27,654 bases of DNA from the NCBI GenBank assembly GCA_900544815.1, contig UQWT01000021.1:1-27654 (forward strand), in the 5' to 3' direction. How positions within the stretch are numbered: the first letter of the stretch is position 1; each line of letters begins with the position of its first letter. This document shows, in pieces, positions 16,523-23,762 of this stretch. The notes below the pieces were generated by a model that saw nothing but the letters and a program-made list of their open reading frames with translations, did no database searches and had not been told where the DNA came from. The translations under genes were made by a program, and so were the position numbers. The stretch comes from an uncultured Bacteroidales bacterium. GTDB taxonomy: Bacteria; Bacteroidota; Bacteroidia; Bacteroidales; UBA932.

Positions 16523-17080
16523 ATGAAAGGGTTACTGTTTTTACAAGACAACATCAAGGCTGAATACAAACTTAGAAAAGCTTTACATTCCGATTTAGGA
16601 AAGATATGGGAGATAATGCTTCAGGCAAAGGAGATGATGCGCAGGGAGGGACGCTGCCAATGGACAGAGGAATATCCGCTACCTGTTAATATTGAACATG
16701 ATATAGATAAAGGATACGGATATATCCTTTACAGGGATAGAGAATCTTTTAAAGAGGATGTAATGGCGTACGGAGCTGTTATTTTTGACGGAGACCCCAA
16801 TTATGCAGTAATCAGGGGAGAATGGCTTTCCAAGGATAACTATGTTGTTCTTCACAGACTTGCAGTGTCTAATAAATATAAAAACATGGGTGTTGCAACA
16901 CTCTTTATGCAACGTGTAGAGGAACTTGCCAGAAAAGATGGTGTTCCGGCGTTTAGAGTTGATACCAATTTTGACAATGTGGCAATGAGGCGTGTATTCT
17001 TAAAACAGAAATTTATTCAGTGTGGGGAGGTTACTGTTGGAGACGGTACTCCGCGTATTGCTTATGAAAAATTGTTATAA
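16523..17080 (+). CDS. GNAT-family N-acetyltransferase
   Basis: A 185-residue protein with a GNAT fold. Residues about 15-40 (YKLRKALHSDLGKIWEIM) are the usual first strand and helix. VVLHRLAVSNKYKNMGVATLFMQ (motif A, with a Q/RxxGxG/A-like acetyl-CoA loop in the form KNMGVA) is near 108-130. FRVDTNFDNVAMRRVFLKQKF is the C-terminal motif B region. It probably transfers an acetyl group from acetyl-CoA to a small molecule or protein; the substrate cannot be told. It is a single gene, divergent from def and convergent with the aldo/keto reductase gene, with a strong hairpin between. Confidence 0.88.
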   Translation: MKGLLFLQDNIKAEYKLRKALHSDLGKIWEIMLQAKEMMRREGRCQWTEEYPLPVNIEHDIDKGYGYILYRDRESFKEDVMAYGAVIFDGDPNYAVIRGEWLSKDNYVVLHRLAVSNKYKNMGVATLFMQRVEELARKDGVPAFRVDTNFDNVAMRRVFLKQKFIQCGEVTVGDGTPRIAYEKLL

Positions 17081-17105
17081 ATTTTTCTGAATGTCCCTCG
17101 CTTAC

Positions 17106-17133
17106 AAGGCAACTTTCTCTTCAAAGTTGCCTT
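17106..17133. terminator. Strong hairpin between convergent genes
   Basis: AAGGCAACTTT (17106-17116) and AAAGTTGCCTT (17123-17133) form a perfect 11-bp stem with a 6-nt loop. It lies between the ends of the GNAT gene (17080) and the aldo/keto reductase gene (17138). A long T run is lacking on either side, so it may be a weak intrinsic terminator or an mRNA 3'-end protector serving both genes. Confidence 0.65.
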
Positions 17134-17137
17134 CTGT

Positions 17138-18553
17138 CTATAGAGTTCCACACTTTAAGTTTTCTACATATCGGTTAATCCTCATCATCTCTTTTGGAAT
17201 ATTTATAGACTGCGGACAGTGCGGTATACATTCTCCGCAATTTATACAGTGATCCGCCTGCCTGAGCTTTGGAACTGAACGATCATATCCTATAAGGAAT
17301 GCCCTTCTTGCCTCTCTGTAGTTTTCATCCTGCCCACTTTTAGATATATTTCCCTCATTTACACATTTGTTGTAGTGTGTTAGAATACTTGGAATATCCA
17401 AACCGTAAGGGCATGGCATACAGTATTTACAATCATTACATGGAATGGTAGGGTACTGCATCATAAGGTCTGCTGTGTCGTACAGGTATTGCATCTCCTC
17501 GTCGTTAAGCGGTTTGAGTGGACAGAATGTACGTAGGTTATCCTCAAGATGCTCCATATAGGTCATTCCGCTCAAAACAGTAAGAACATGTTCGTGAGTG
17601 CCGTTAAACCTGAATGCCCACGATGCAACGCTCCTTTCCGGTTCTCGTGATTTGAGTCTCTCCATTACGCTGTCTGTAACCTTTGAGAGACGTCCCCCCA
17701 AGAGTGGCTCCATAATCACAACCGGGATATCTCTCTTAACTAACTCCCCGTAAAGATATTCCGCATTTGTGTTTCTTGGGTTTATCTCTTTTGCGTGCTT
17801 CCAGTCCAAATAGTTCATCTGAATCTGTACAAAGTCCCATTTGTATTCATCGTGCTTTGAGAGCAGATAATCGAATACTTTGATATCTCCATGGTAAGAG
17901 AATCCAAGATTACGTATACGTCCGGCTTCGCGCTCCTTAAGCAAAAAGTCTAAAATTCCGTTGTTTACATATCTCTGCTCATACTCCTCCATACCACCGC
18001 CCATTCCAACACCGTGTAGAAGCATATAGTCTATATAATCTACCTGAAGCTCCTTGAATGACTTGTAGTATATATTTAGCGATGCCTCTCTTGACCATGT
18101 TGCAGGGGTAAAGTTGGAAAGTTTGGTTGCTATAAAGAACTTGTCCCTTAGGTGTCGTTTAAGGGCAATGCCTGTAGCCTCCTCAGACTTTCCTTTGCAG
18201 TAAGCCGGAGATGTGTCTATGTAGTTTACACCATATTCAAGTGCGGTGTCAATGAGACGGTTAACCATCTCCTGATCTATAACCTCGTCTGTGGTGCCAT
18301 CCTCTTTCTCAATCTTTTTGGTAGGCCATCTCATACACCCGTATCCAAGGAGAGATACCTTTTCTCCTGTCTTTGGATTTATGCGGTATGTCATCTGGTC
18401 CTTTGGAATCTCTCCCTGAGCAGTTATGCTCTCGCCGTTTGCAGGGTTTTTGTCTGACCCGCATCCCGACAAAACAACTGCAGAAGCTGCCGCTCCAACT
18501 CCAACCTTCTTTAGAAAGTCGCGGCGATTGTTGTCTATATTATTTGTATTCAT
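17138..18553 (-). CDS. Tat-exported aldo/keto reductase with ferredoxin domain
   Basis: A 471-residue protein. The N-terminus has a twin-arginine signal (NRRDFLKK, then a hydrophobic stretch) ending in a lipobox-like LSGC, so export as a lipoprotein is possible. Residues about 55-370 are an aldo/keto reductase barrel with IDTSPAY (Asp and Tyr of the catalytic set), IATKLS (Lys) and LLHGVG (His). The C-terminus holds two 4Fe-4S ferredoxin motifs: CNDCKYCMPCPYG and CINCGECIPHCP. This barrel-plus-ferredoxin type is common in anaerobes; the substrate is unknown. The membrane polyferredoxin gene lies upstream on the same strand and could deliver electrons. The gap between them holds a GCYAAM inverted repeat pair. 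Confidence 0.9.
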   Translation of the reverse strand: MNTNNIDNNRRDFLKKVGVGAAASAVVLSGCGSDKNPANGESITAQGEIPKDQMTYRINPKTGEKVSLLGYGCMRWPTKKIEKEDGTTDEVIDQEMVNRLIDTALEYGVNYIDTSPAYCKGKSEEATGIALKRHLRDKFFIATKLSNFTPATWSREASLNIYYKSFKELQVDYIDYMLLHGVGMGGGMEEYEQRYVNNGILDFLLKEREAGRIRNLGFSYHGDIKVFDYLLSKHDEYKWDFVQIQMNYLDWKHAKEINPRNTNAEYLYGELVKRDIPVVIMEPLLGGRLSKVTDSVMERLKSREPERSVASWAFRFNGTHEHVLTVLSGMTYMEHLEDNLRTFCPLKPLNDEEMQYLYDTADLMMQYPTIPCNDCKYCMPCPYGLDIPSILTHYNKCVNEGNISKSGQDENYREARRAFLIGYDRSVPKLRQADHCINCGECIPHCPQSINIPKEMMRINRYVENLKCGTL

Positions 18554-18579
18554 TGTATTCCATATATTTATTTATACTT

Positions 18580-18763
18580 GCTTTAGCTTTGGCCTTGGCT
18601 TTAGCTATAGTACTGAATTATGCTTTTGCACTAAATAAATTTAAAAATTAATTGCAAATTTGATTGTCCCTTATGCTGAGGTGCCGCGTTTATTGTGGGC
18701 TACCAAAGTAACAATACATGATTTATGGAAAAAATAGCCAAAGCTGACGCTAATGCCAAAGCT
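18580..18763. repeat. GCYAAM hexamer inverted-repeat element, copy 1
   Basis: A left arm (18580-18608) reads as tandem TTTRGC/TTGGC units, and a right arm (18735-18763) as tandem GCYAAM units, giving imperfect inverted repeats about 126 nt apart. Next to the left arm, 18607-18640 (ATAGTACTGAATTATGCTTTTGCA and on) is closely matched by 26599-26632. The right arm starts about 12 nt after the stop of the polyferredoxin gene; the left arm is 27 nt before the aldo/keto reductase start. It could act as a terminator or mRNA-stabilising fold, or be a non-coding mobile repeat. Confidence 0.65.
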
Positions 18764-18774
18764 GTCATTTTTAG

Positions 18775-20277
18775 CTAATTAATTTTGTGAACCTCGTGCC
18801 CCTCCACATATATAGCACTAAACGGTCTCGCCGGACAGAGATTCTCGCAAGCTCCGCAACCTATGCAGCGCTCTTCGTTCACAACAGGAATCCTAAGCTC
18901 TTTGTTGTCGGGACTCAAAGCCACCATCTTTATAGCCCCTACAGGGCAGTGTCTTGCGCAATTTCCGCATTTGACACCGTCTGTAACAGGGATACAGTTC
19001 TTTTTAATCCATACGGTATGGCCTATCTGGGTTGACGATTTATCTTCCTTTGCAATCTTTTTAATGGCGCCTGTAGGGCAAACCTCGGAACATTTTGTAC
19101 ACTCGGGCCTGCAATAGCCGCGTTCGTAAGAGGATTCGGGCTGCATCATGGATGTAAGATCTGTAGATGGCCTAAGTACATTGTTGGGACACACAGAAAC
19201 GCATAGCTGGCAACCTGTGCAGTGCTGTCTGAAATGTTTGAGACTTCCGGCTCCGGGAGGTACTATAGGTGTGGTCCTTTTAGGAACTTTCTTGTCTAAT
19301 ATTACAGCTAAACCGCCGTCTACCTTTGTCTCCTGAGCTTTGGCCGCTGCAGCGCCAATGAGTACTCCGGCTCCTGTAAGAAAAGTCCTGCGTGAATTGT
19401 CTGTGCTGTTTTGAGTTGCTTTTGGCGATATCGCCTCTGCCTTTGCGGCTCTGTCTCTTTTCATTGTATAGCTTATTGCCCCCTGTTTGCAGTTTTCAAT
19501 ACAGTTGAAACAGGTAACACATCTTGAATAATCTATCTTTTCATTTTTGGAGTCTATACATGATGCCTTGCATTTCTTTGCACATAGTCCGCAGGCTTTG
19601 CATTTCTCACGATTAATTACGGGACGGAACAGCGAGAATTTAGAGAGAAAACCTAATACTGTTCCAACCGGGCATACGGTGTTGCAGTAGGTCCTGCCGT
19701 TCTTCCATGAGAGTACTGCTATTATAATAAAGGTAACAGTTGCAATGATAAAGGTTGGCAGGCTCTTTAGCCATATCTCCTTTTCGTAAAATGCGTAGCT
19801 GTCTGCACGTTCTGCAAAGTATGCCAATATGTTGTTGCCCCAAGCGTAAACAGGTGCAAACAGGTTACTCGCAATTCTTCCGTAAGAGCTGTAAGGGGCA
19901 AGCAGTGCGGCAACAGAGCCTATTCCGGCAACTAATGCTACTAAAAACAGTACAAGGAAACCGTATCTCAGCCATTTTAACTGCGGAGAGTATGTGAAAC
20001 GCAGCTTTTTGCCCTTTCTCTTTCCGCTTATCCAAGATATAATGTCCTGCATAATGCCCAATGGGCATATAACAGAGCAGTATACCCTTCCAAATAGCAG
20101 TGTTAGAGTAATTAAAGACAGTACAACACCAACATTAATGGCGAGTACTGCCGGTAGGAACTGTATCTTGGCCATCCATCCAAACCACAGATGGATTGTT
20201 CCGGTAAAATCCAGAAATAGCAGGGTCACAATAAGGAATGACAGAGCTGCTATTGTTACTCTGATTTTCTTAAGCAT
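18775..20277 (-). CDS. Membrane polyferredoxin, NapH/CcoG-like
   Basis: About 500 residues. The N-terminal part has four or five membrane segments with two NapH-type motifs, CSVICPLG and CNTVCPVG. The rest carries ferredoxin motifs: CKACGLCAKKC, CVTCFNCIENC, CTGCQLCVSVCP, CRPECTKCSEVCP, CGNCARHCP and CIGCGACENLCP, so several 4Fe-4S clusters. It likely passes electrons between the membrane and a partner, perhaps the adjacent Fe-S aldo/keto reductase. In the middle (19322-19392) is a twin-arginine-like stretch, NSRRTFLTGAG followed by an Ala-rich run, as if a periplasmic ferredoxin had been fused on. The frame is open to a GTG at 20328, but the ATG at 20277 (MLKKIRVT) fits the family better. 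Confidence 0.88.
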   Translation of the reverse strand: MLKKIRVTIAALSFLIVTLLFLDFTGTIHLWFGWMAKIQFLPAVLAINVGVVLSLITLTLLFGRVYCSVICPLGIMQDIISWISGKRKGKKLRFTYSPQLKWLRYGFLVLFLVALVAGIGSVAALLAPYSSYGRIASNLFAPVYAWGNNILAYFAERADSYAFYEKEIWLKSLPTFIIATVTFIIIAVLSWKNGRTYCNTVCPVGTVLGFLSKFSLFRPVINREKCKACGLCAKKCKASCIDSKNEKIDYSRCVTCFNCIENCKQGAISYTMKRDRAAKAEAISPKATQNSTDNSRRTFLTGAGVLIGAAAAKAQETKVDGGLAVILDKKVPKRTTPIVPPGAGSLKHFRQHCTGCQLCVSVCPNNVLRPSTDLTSMMQPESSYERGYCRPECTKCSEVCPTGAIKKIAKEDKSSTQIGHTVWIKKNCIPVTDGVKCGNCARHCPVGAIKMVALSPDNKELRIPVVNEERCIGCGACENLCPARPFSAIYVEGHEVHKIN

Positions 20278-20365
20278 AGGTTTTGCTTTTTGTTGTTGTT
20301 TTATTAATGGTTGCTTATTTTGGCTCACCTACAAGCCTCCCGTAGTGGGGGCTTTGTCGGGAAGA

Positions 20366-20373
20366 CAAAAGTA
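20366..20373 (-). promoter_or_regulatory. TAnnTTTG element upstream of the polyferredoxin gene
   Basis: TACTTTTG on the minus strand matches the Bacteroidetes -7 consensus, about 90 nt before the ATG at 20277. No clear upstream TTTG partner is seen. Confidence 0.35.
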
Positions 20374-20456
20374 CAAAACAAATAGGAAGATTGGGATATA
20401 GAGGGTTAAACATCTTACGGGTTGAATTAACTTTTTTACATAATTTGTTTATTTTG

Positions 20457-20464
20457 TATATTTG
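20457..20464 (+). promoter_or_regulatory. TAnnTTTG element upstream of the small membrane protein gene
   Basis: TATATTTG matches the -7 consensus. A TTTTAC stands in the upstream position and a TTTG lies closer than usual. The leader before the ATG at 20541 would be about 70 nt. Confidence 0.4.
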
Positions 20465-20540
20465 CGGTGCTTGAGCGATATTTTAAGTAACATGAAAAGA
20501 TTCCTTTAGATGATACAGGTTGTTTTTTGAAGGTTACTAA

Positions 20541-21062
20541 ATGGGCGTTTTTGATAGACTTTTTATGAGAAGAAGGTTGGATACAAAGATGGAGTTTATA
20601 GTTATTAAGAGGCCGCTCCCTATAGAGTTGCACCTTATTATGTGGCTTGAGCTGTTAGGAATGACTGCATATATTGTTGTTAACGCAATGTGGTCTGTTT
20701 CAAAAGGTTATTATGGTCCATTCAGCTATCTGCAGTTGGCACTCTATTCTCTGTTTTTCCTCTTTATGGGACTATATGGCATTGAGGCTTTTTACAATAG
20801 AAGAACTTATTCGGTGGTTTCTGCTGTAATGTTTAATGTGATGCTCATAATGGATACAGCCCTGGGGTATATGACCGGATACGACCACTGTGTTGGAACA
20901 TGGCATATTATTGTGGCATTACTATGTATTGCCGTGCTACTCTCTTCACCAAGGATAAAAAACGTATTTCCTGTAAAGGATTGGAGTGCAGGGGTATTTG
21001 GCGCTGTCATTTTTGGAGGGTACTGTCTAACCTTTTTACTTGTGATAGTCTTTCTTCTATAA
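20541..21062 (+). CDS. Small integral membrane protein of unknown function
   Basis: A 173-residue protein with about four hydrophobic segments (about 32-52, 62-82, 92-115, 118-135, and a last one at about 152-173, so four or five). The N-terminus is basic (RLFMRRRLD), which would keep it in the cytoplasm. No catalytic motif or known family is recognised. It is divergent from the polyferredoxin gene and its last 6 nt overlap the end of ruvX on the other strand. It may be a membrane accessory protein; nothing in the sequence gives a role. Confidence 0.75.
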   Translation: MGVFDRLFMRRRLDTKMEFIVIKRPLPIELHLIMWLELLGMTAYIVVNAMWSVSKGYYGPFSYLQLALYSLFFLFMGLYGIEAFYNRRTYSVVSAVMFNVMLIMDTALGYMTGYDHCVGTWHIIVALLCIAVLLSSPRIKNVFPVKDWSAGVFGAVIFGGYCLTFLLVIVFLL

Positions 21063-21479
21063 TATATCTTTTGGACGGTCTAGGTATGTCTGCAGGATAA
21101 TAGCTGCCGAAACCTTATCTACAGCCCCTTTCTCTCTCCGGTCCATCTTTTTTACGCCGCTGTCTATGAGCGAGCGCATTGCCAATTGCGATGTAAAACG
21201 TTCATCCTCTAATATGACCGGAATTTGCGGAAATGCTTTATGTAATTGCCGTAGAAACAGATCTACATCGTGAGCAGCTTCGGACGGTTTATTGTTCAGA
21301 TTCATGGGATAACCAACCACAAAAGCCTTCACTTTATTGTTTTGAATATATTTATTAAGATATTCCACTATCTTTGCAGCAGGAACAGTGTCCAAGGCAG
21401 AAGCAAATATGCCAAGAGGGTCGCTTACCGCAACTCCAACGCGTTTTCTGCCGTAATCTATACCTATAAGCCTTTCCAT
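21057..21479 (-). CDS. ruvX: Putative pre-16S rRNA nuclease / Holliday junction resolvase YqgF
   Basis: A 140-residue YqgF/RuvX protein with an RNase H-like fold. The N-terminal IGIDYGRKRVGVAVSDP holds the first catalytic Asp. LEDERFTSQLA (about 93-103) and DKVSAAIILQTYLD (about 122-135) hold the remaining acidic residues. The family is implicated in 5' maturation of 16S rRNA and was first proposed as a Holliday junction resolvase. A TACCTTTG promoter element lies 4 nt before the ATG. It is divergent from the M23 peptidase gene with only 30 nt between starts. Confidence 0.93.
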   Translation of the reverse strand: MERLIGIDYGRKRVGVAVSDPLGIFASALDTVPAAKIVEYLNKYIQNNKVKAFVVGYPMNLNNKPSEAAHDVDLFLRQLHKAFPQIPVILEDERFTSQLAMRSLIDSGVKKMDRREKGAVDKVSAAIILQTYLDRPKDIL

Positions 21480-21483
21480 GGTG

Positions 21484-21491
21484 CAAAGGTA
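21484..21491 (-). promoter_or_regulatory. TAnnTTTG promoter element of ruvX
   Basis: TACCTTTG on the minus strand, 4 nt before the ruvX ATG. A TTTG lies 22 nt further upstream, inside the first codons of the divergent M23 gene. The transcript probably starts at or near the start codon. Confidence 0.5.
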
Positions 21492-21509
21492 GTTTTTATT
21501 TAAAAATAT

Positions 21510-22385
21510 ATGGCAAAACTTAATAACGACAAAAAGAGCAAATTGTCCAATAAATATAGATTTTCTATATCAAATGATACTACTCACGAAGAGTTGTTTG
21601 TGTTTAGATCCAATGGAAAACTCTTTCTTTTGACTATTGTGCTTGCAGTTATCTTCCTTATAGTTTCCGTAACTCTTCTCATCTCCTTTACCTCGTTAAG
21701 GGAGTTTATACCGGGCTACCCTTCTGCCCAGACAAGACGGGAGTTAGTGCAGAACGCCCTCAAATTAGAGGCTCTCCAGAACGAGCTTAATACATGGAGC
21801 CTGCAGTTGATAAACATTCAGCGTATTTCACAGGGCCTGCCACCTGTGAATATAGACAGCCTTATGAATGTCGCCAAGGTCTCTGCAGATTCATTGGGAA
21901 CGCTTGATGAAGCTCCGGGCCTTTTGCATGAGGCTGATTCGCTGCTAAGACTTCAAGTAATAAAAGATGAACAGCTCTCTTCTGTAACGGGCCGGGGAAA
22001 GATAGAGCAGATAGAAGGACTTCACTTCTTTACACCTGTAAGAGGTATAGTCACGGAACCATTCAATGCTGGAATAGGACATCCTTATGTAGATATTGCT
22101 GCAGAAAAGAACAGTGTGGTATCATCTGTGTTAGATGGTACTGTGGTTAGTGCAGGATGGACAGATGAATCTGGCTATACTATCCAGATTCAGCACGACA
22201 ACAACCTTATCTCTGTTTATAAGCATAATGAAAAATTGCTCAAGAAGACAGGTGACAAGGTATCGGCAGGCACACCTGTAGCTTTGGTTGGCAGTACGGG
22301 AAAGGTATCAACAGGCACTCATCTTCATTTTGAATTATGGCATAAAGGTGAACCTATAGATCCTGCACAATATATAAAGTTTTAG
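21510..22385 (+). CDS. M23-family metallopeptidase (murein hydrolase type)
   Basis: A 291-residue envelope protein. A cytoplasmic N-terminus of about 40 residues is followed by one membrane segment (about 38-62), a short helical region, then a C-terminal LytM/M23 peptidase domain (about 175-291). The zinc site is intact: GHPYVD (His and Asp), IQIQHDNNLISVYKH, and THLHFELW with the HxH pair. It probably cuts peptidoglycan cross-links or activates another hydrolase. It is divergent from ruvX and sits 29 nt before dxr, so likely co-transcribed. A 16-nt tandem duplication covers its stop codon. Confidence 0.92.
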   Translation: MAKLNNDKKSKLSNKYRFSISNDTTHEELFVFRSNGKLFLLTIVLAVIFLIVSVTLLISFTSLREFIPGYPSAQTRRELVQNALKLEALQNELNTWSLQLINIQRISQGLPPVNIDSLMNVAKVSADSLGTLDEAPGLLHEADSLLRLQVIKDEQLSSVTGRGKIEQIEGLHFFTPVRGIVTEPFNAGIGHPYVDIAAEKNSVVSSVLDGTVVSAGWTDESGYTIQIQHDNNLISVYKHNEKLLKKTGDKVSAGTPVALVGSTGKVSTGTHLHFELWHKGEPIDPAQYIKF

Positions 22386-22408
22386 CACAAAGAAGTTTTA
22401 GCATAAAG
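22377..22408 (+). repeat. 16-nt tandem duplication at the M23 stop
   Basis: AAGTTTTAGCACAAAG (22377-22392) is followed directly by AAGTTTTAGCATAAAG (22393-22408), with one difference. The first copy holds the M23 stop codon. It sets the spacing to dxr. Confidence 0.7.
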
Positions 22409-22414
22409 ACCAAA

Positions 22415-23581
22415 ATGAGAAAAAGAAATTTAGCTATTCTCGGTTCAACCGGTTCTATAGGAACACAGACATTGGATGTTATATCGCAGCACAGAGACCT
22501 GTTTGATATAGATCTGCTCACGGCAAATAATAATGCAGAACTTCTTATTAAGCAGGCCATTGAGTTTGAGCCTAACAATGTGGTCATCTGCAATAAAGAT
22601 AAATATAACATTGTGGCAGAAGCCCTAAAGGAGAGCGATGTAAAGGTGTTTGCAGGTATTGAATCTGTAAATGAGCTAGTAAAAAGCTCCTCTGTAGATA
22701 TGGTGGTTGCCGCAATGGTGGGCTTTAGTGGATTGGAACCAACCATAAATGCTATAAAGGCGTCAAAGATCATTGCTCTTGCAAACAAGGAAACATTAGT
22801 CGCAGCAGGTGAGATAATAGTAAATCTTGTAAAGGAGAATAACAGTGTACTCCTGCCGGTAGATTCAGAACACTCTGCAATATTTCAGTGTCTGCAGGGG
22901 GAGAATGCAGAGATAGAGAAGATATTACTCACAGCCTCCGGGGGGCCTTTTAGGTTTACCCCTGCTAATGAACTTTGTAAGGTTACAAAACAGCAGGCTC
23001 TGTCTCATCCGAACTGGAATATGGGGGCCAAGGTAACCATAGACTCAGCCACAATGATGAATAAGGGGCTTGAGATGATAGAGGCCTCTTGGCTTTTCGA
23101 CCTGCCTGCTAATAAAATTGAGATAGTTGTACATCCTCAGAGTATAATACACTCAATGGTTCAGTTTACAGATGGGTCGCTAAAAGCGCAACTTGGAGCT
23201 CCGGATATGAGAGTCCCTATTCAATTTGCGCTGTCCTACCCCACAAGGCTCTCGCTTAATACTAAGCGGATAAGTTTTCCTCAATTGCAGGATCTTACAT
23301 TCTTTGCTCCGGATATAGATCGTTTCCCTCTTATTAAAACAGCATACAATGCCCATGCGGCCGGTGGAAATGCCGCGTGTATAATGAATGCTGCAAACGA
23401 GGTGGCGGTAAAGGAGTTTATAAACGATAGAATCACATTTACACAGATTGCGGTTTTGGTTGACAAAACAATAGATAAAATGGTAAAAAAACATTTTATA
23501 AGCAGCCCATCTGTAGAAGAGATTTTCGAAACAGACAAAGAGACCAAAATAATAGCAAAAGAGCTTGTTTCTGCCCTTTAA
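22415..23581 (+). CDS. dxr: 1-deoxy-D-xylulose 5-phosphate reductoisomerase
   Basis: A 388-residue Dxr, converting DXP to 2-C-methyl-D-erythritol 4-phosphate with NADPH in the non-mevalonate isoprenoid pathway. The N-terminal NADPH-binding ILGSTGSIGTQTLDVI, LANKETLVAAGE (about 124-135), PVDSEHSAIFQ (metal-binding Asp and Glu, about 148-158), the SGGPFR flap, and NMGAKVTIDSATMMNKGLE are all present. It is full length. It lies between the M23 peptidase and rseP genes and ends at a clear intrinsic terminator. Confidence 0.97.
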   Translation: MRKRNLAILGSTGSIGTQTLDVISQHRDLFDIDLLTANNNAELLIKQAIEFEPNNVVICNKDKYNIVAEALKESDVKVFAGIESVNELVKSSSVDMVVAAMVGFSGLEPTINAIKASKIIALANKETLVAAGEIIVNLVKENNSVLLPVDSEHSAIFQCLQGENAEIEKILLTASGGPFRFTPANELCKVTKQQALSHPNWNMGAKVTIDSATMMNKGLEMIEASWLFDLPANKIEIVVHPQSIIHSMVQFTDGSLKAQLGAPDMRVPIQFALSYPTRLSLNTKRISFPQLQDLTFFAPDIDRFPLIKTAYNAHAAGGNAACIMNAANEVAVKEFINDRITFTQIAVLVDKTIDKMVKKHFISSPSVEEIFETDKETKIIAKELVSAL

Positions 23582-23591
23582 CACCCGTTTA

Positions 23592-23625
23592 AAATTCTTG
23601 CAAATTGTTCTTGCAAGAATTTTTT
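23592..23625 (+). terminator. Intrinsic terminator after dxr
   Basis: AAATTCTTGCAA (23592-23603) and TTGCAAGAATTT (23611-23622) form a perfect 12-bp stem with a 7-nt loop, followed by further Ts. It starts 10 nt after the dxr stop. Confidence 0.85.
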
Positions 23626-23735
23626 GTAAAGATTGTTTTGTATGTTTTTGTAAATTAATATGTTAAACTTGTGTTTCAATTCCTGTGTGAAAGAAATTGG
23701 AACGGTTGTTTTTTCTGTGATAGATTACTAATTGA

Positions 23736-23743
23736 TAACTTTG
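23736..23743 (+). promoter_or_regulatory. TAnnTTTG promoter element of rseP
   Basis: TAACTTTG matches the -7 consensus and ends 19 nt before the rseP ATG; a weak TCTG stands about 18 nt upstream of it. With the dxr terminator just before, it gives rseP its own transcription start. Confidence 0.55.
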
Positions 23744-23762
23744 CATCTGAAATTTTAAGATT

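Noticed and set aside
18373..18651. Plus-strand ORF ending in an Ala-Leu repeat (ALALALALAIV)
   Set aside because: The repeat comes from the GCYAAM hexamers read as codons, and the rest is antisense to the Tat signal of the aldo/keto reductase.
18580..18763. CRISPR-like array
   Set aside because: The repeat units are 6 nt long and contiguous with no unique spacers, and no cas genes are present.
20472..20508. Short leader peptide (ATG near 20491, MKRFL then stop)
   Set aside because: Only five codons with no attenuator structure; such frames arise by chance.
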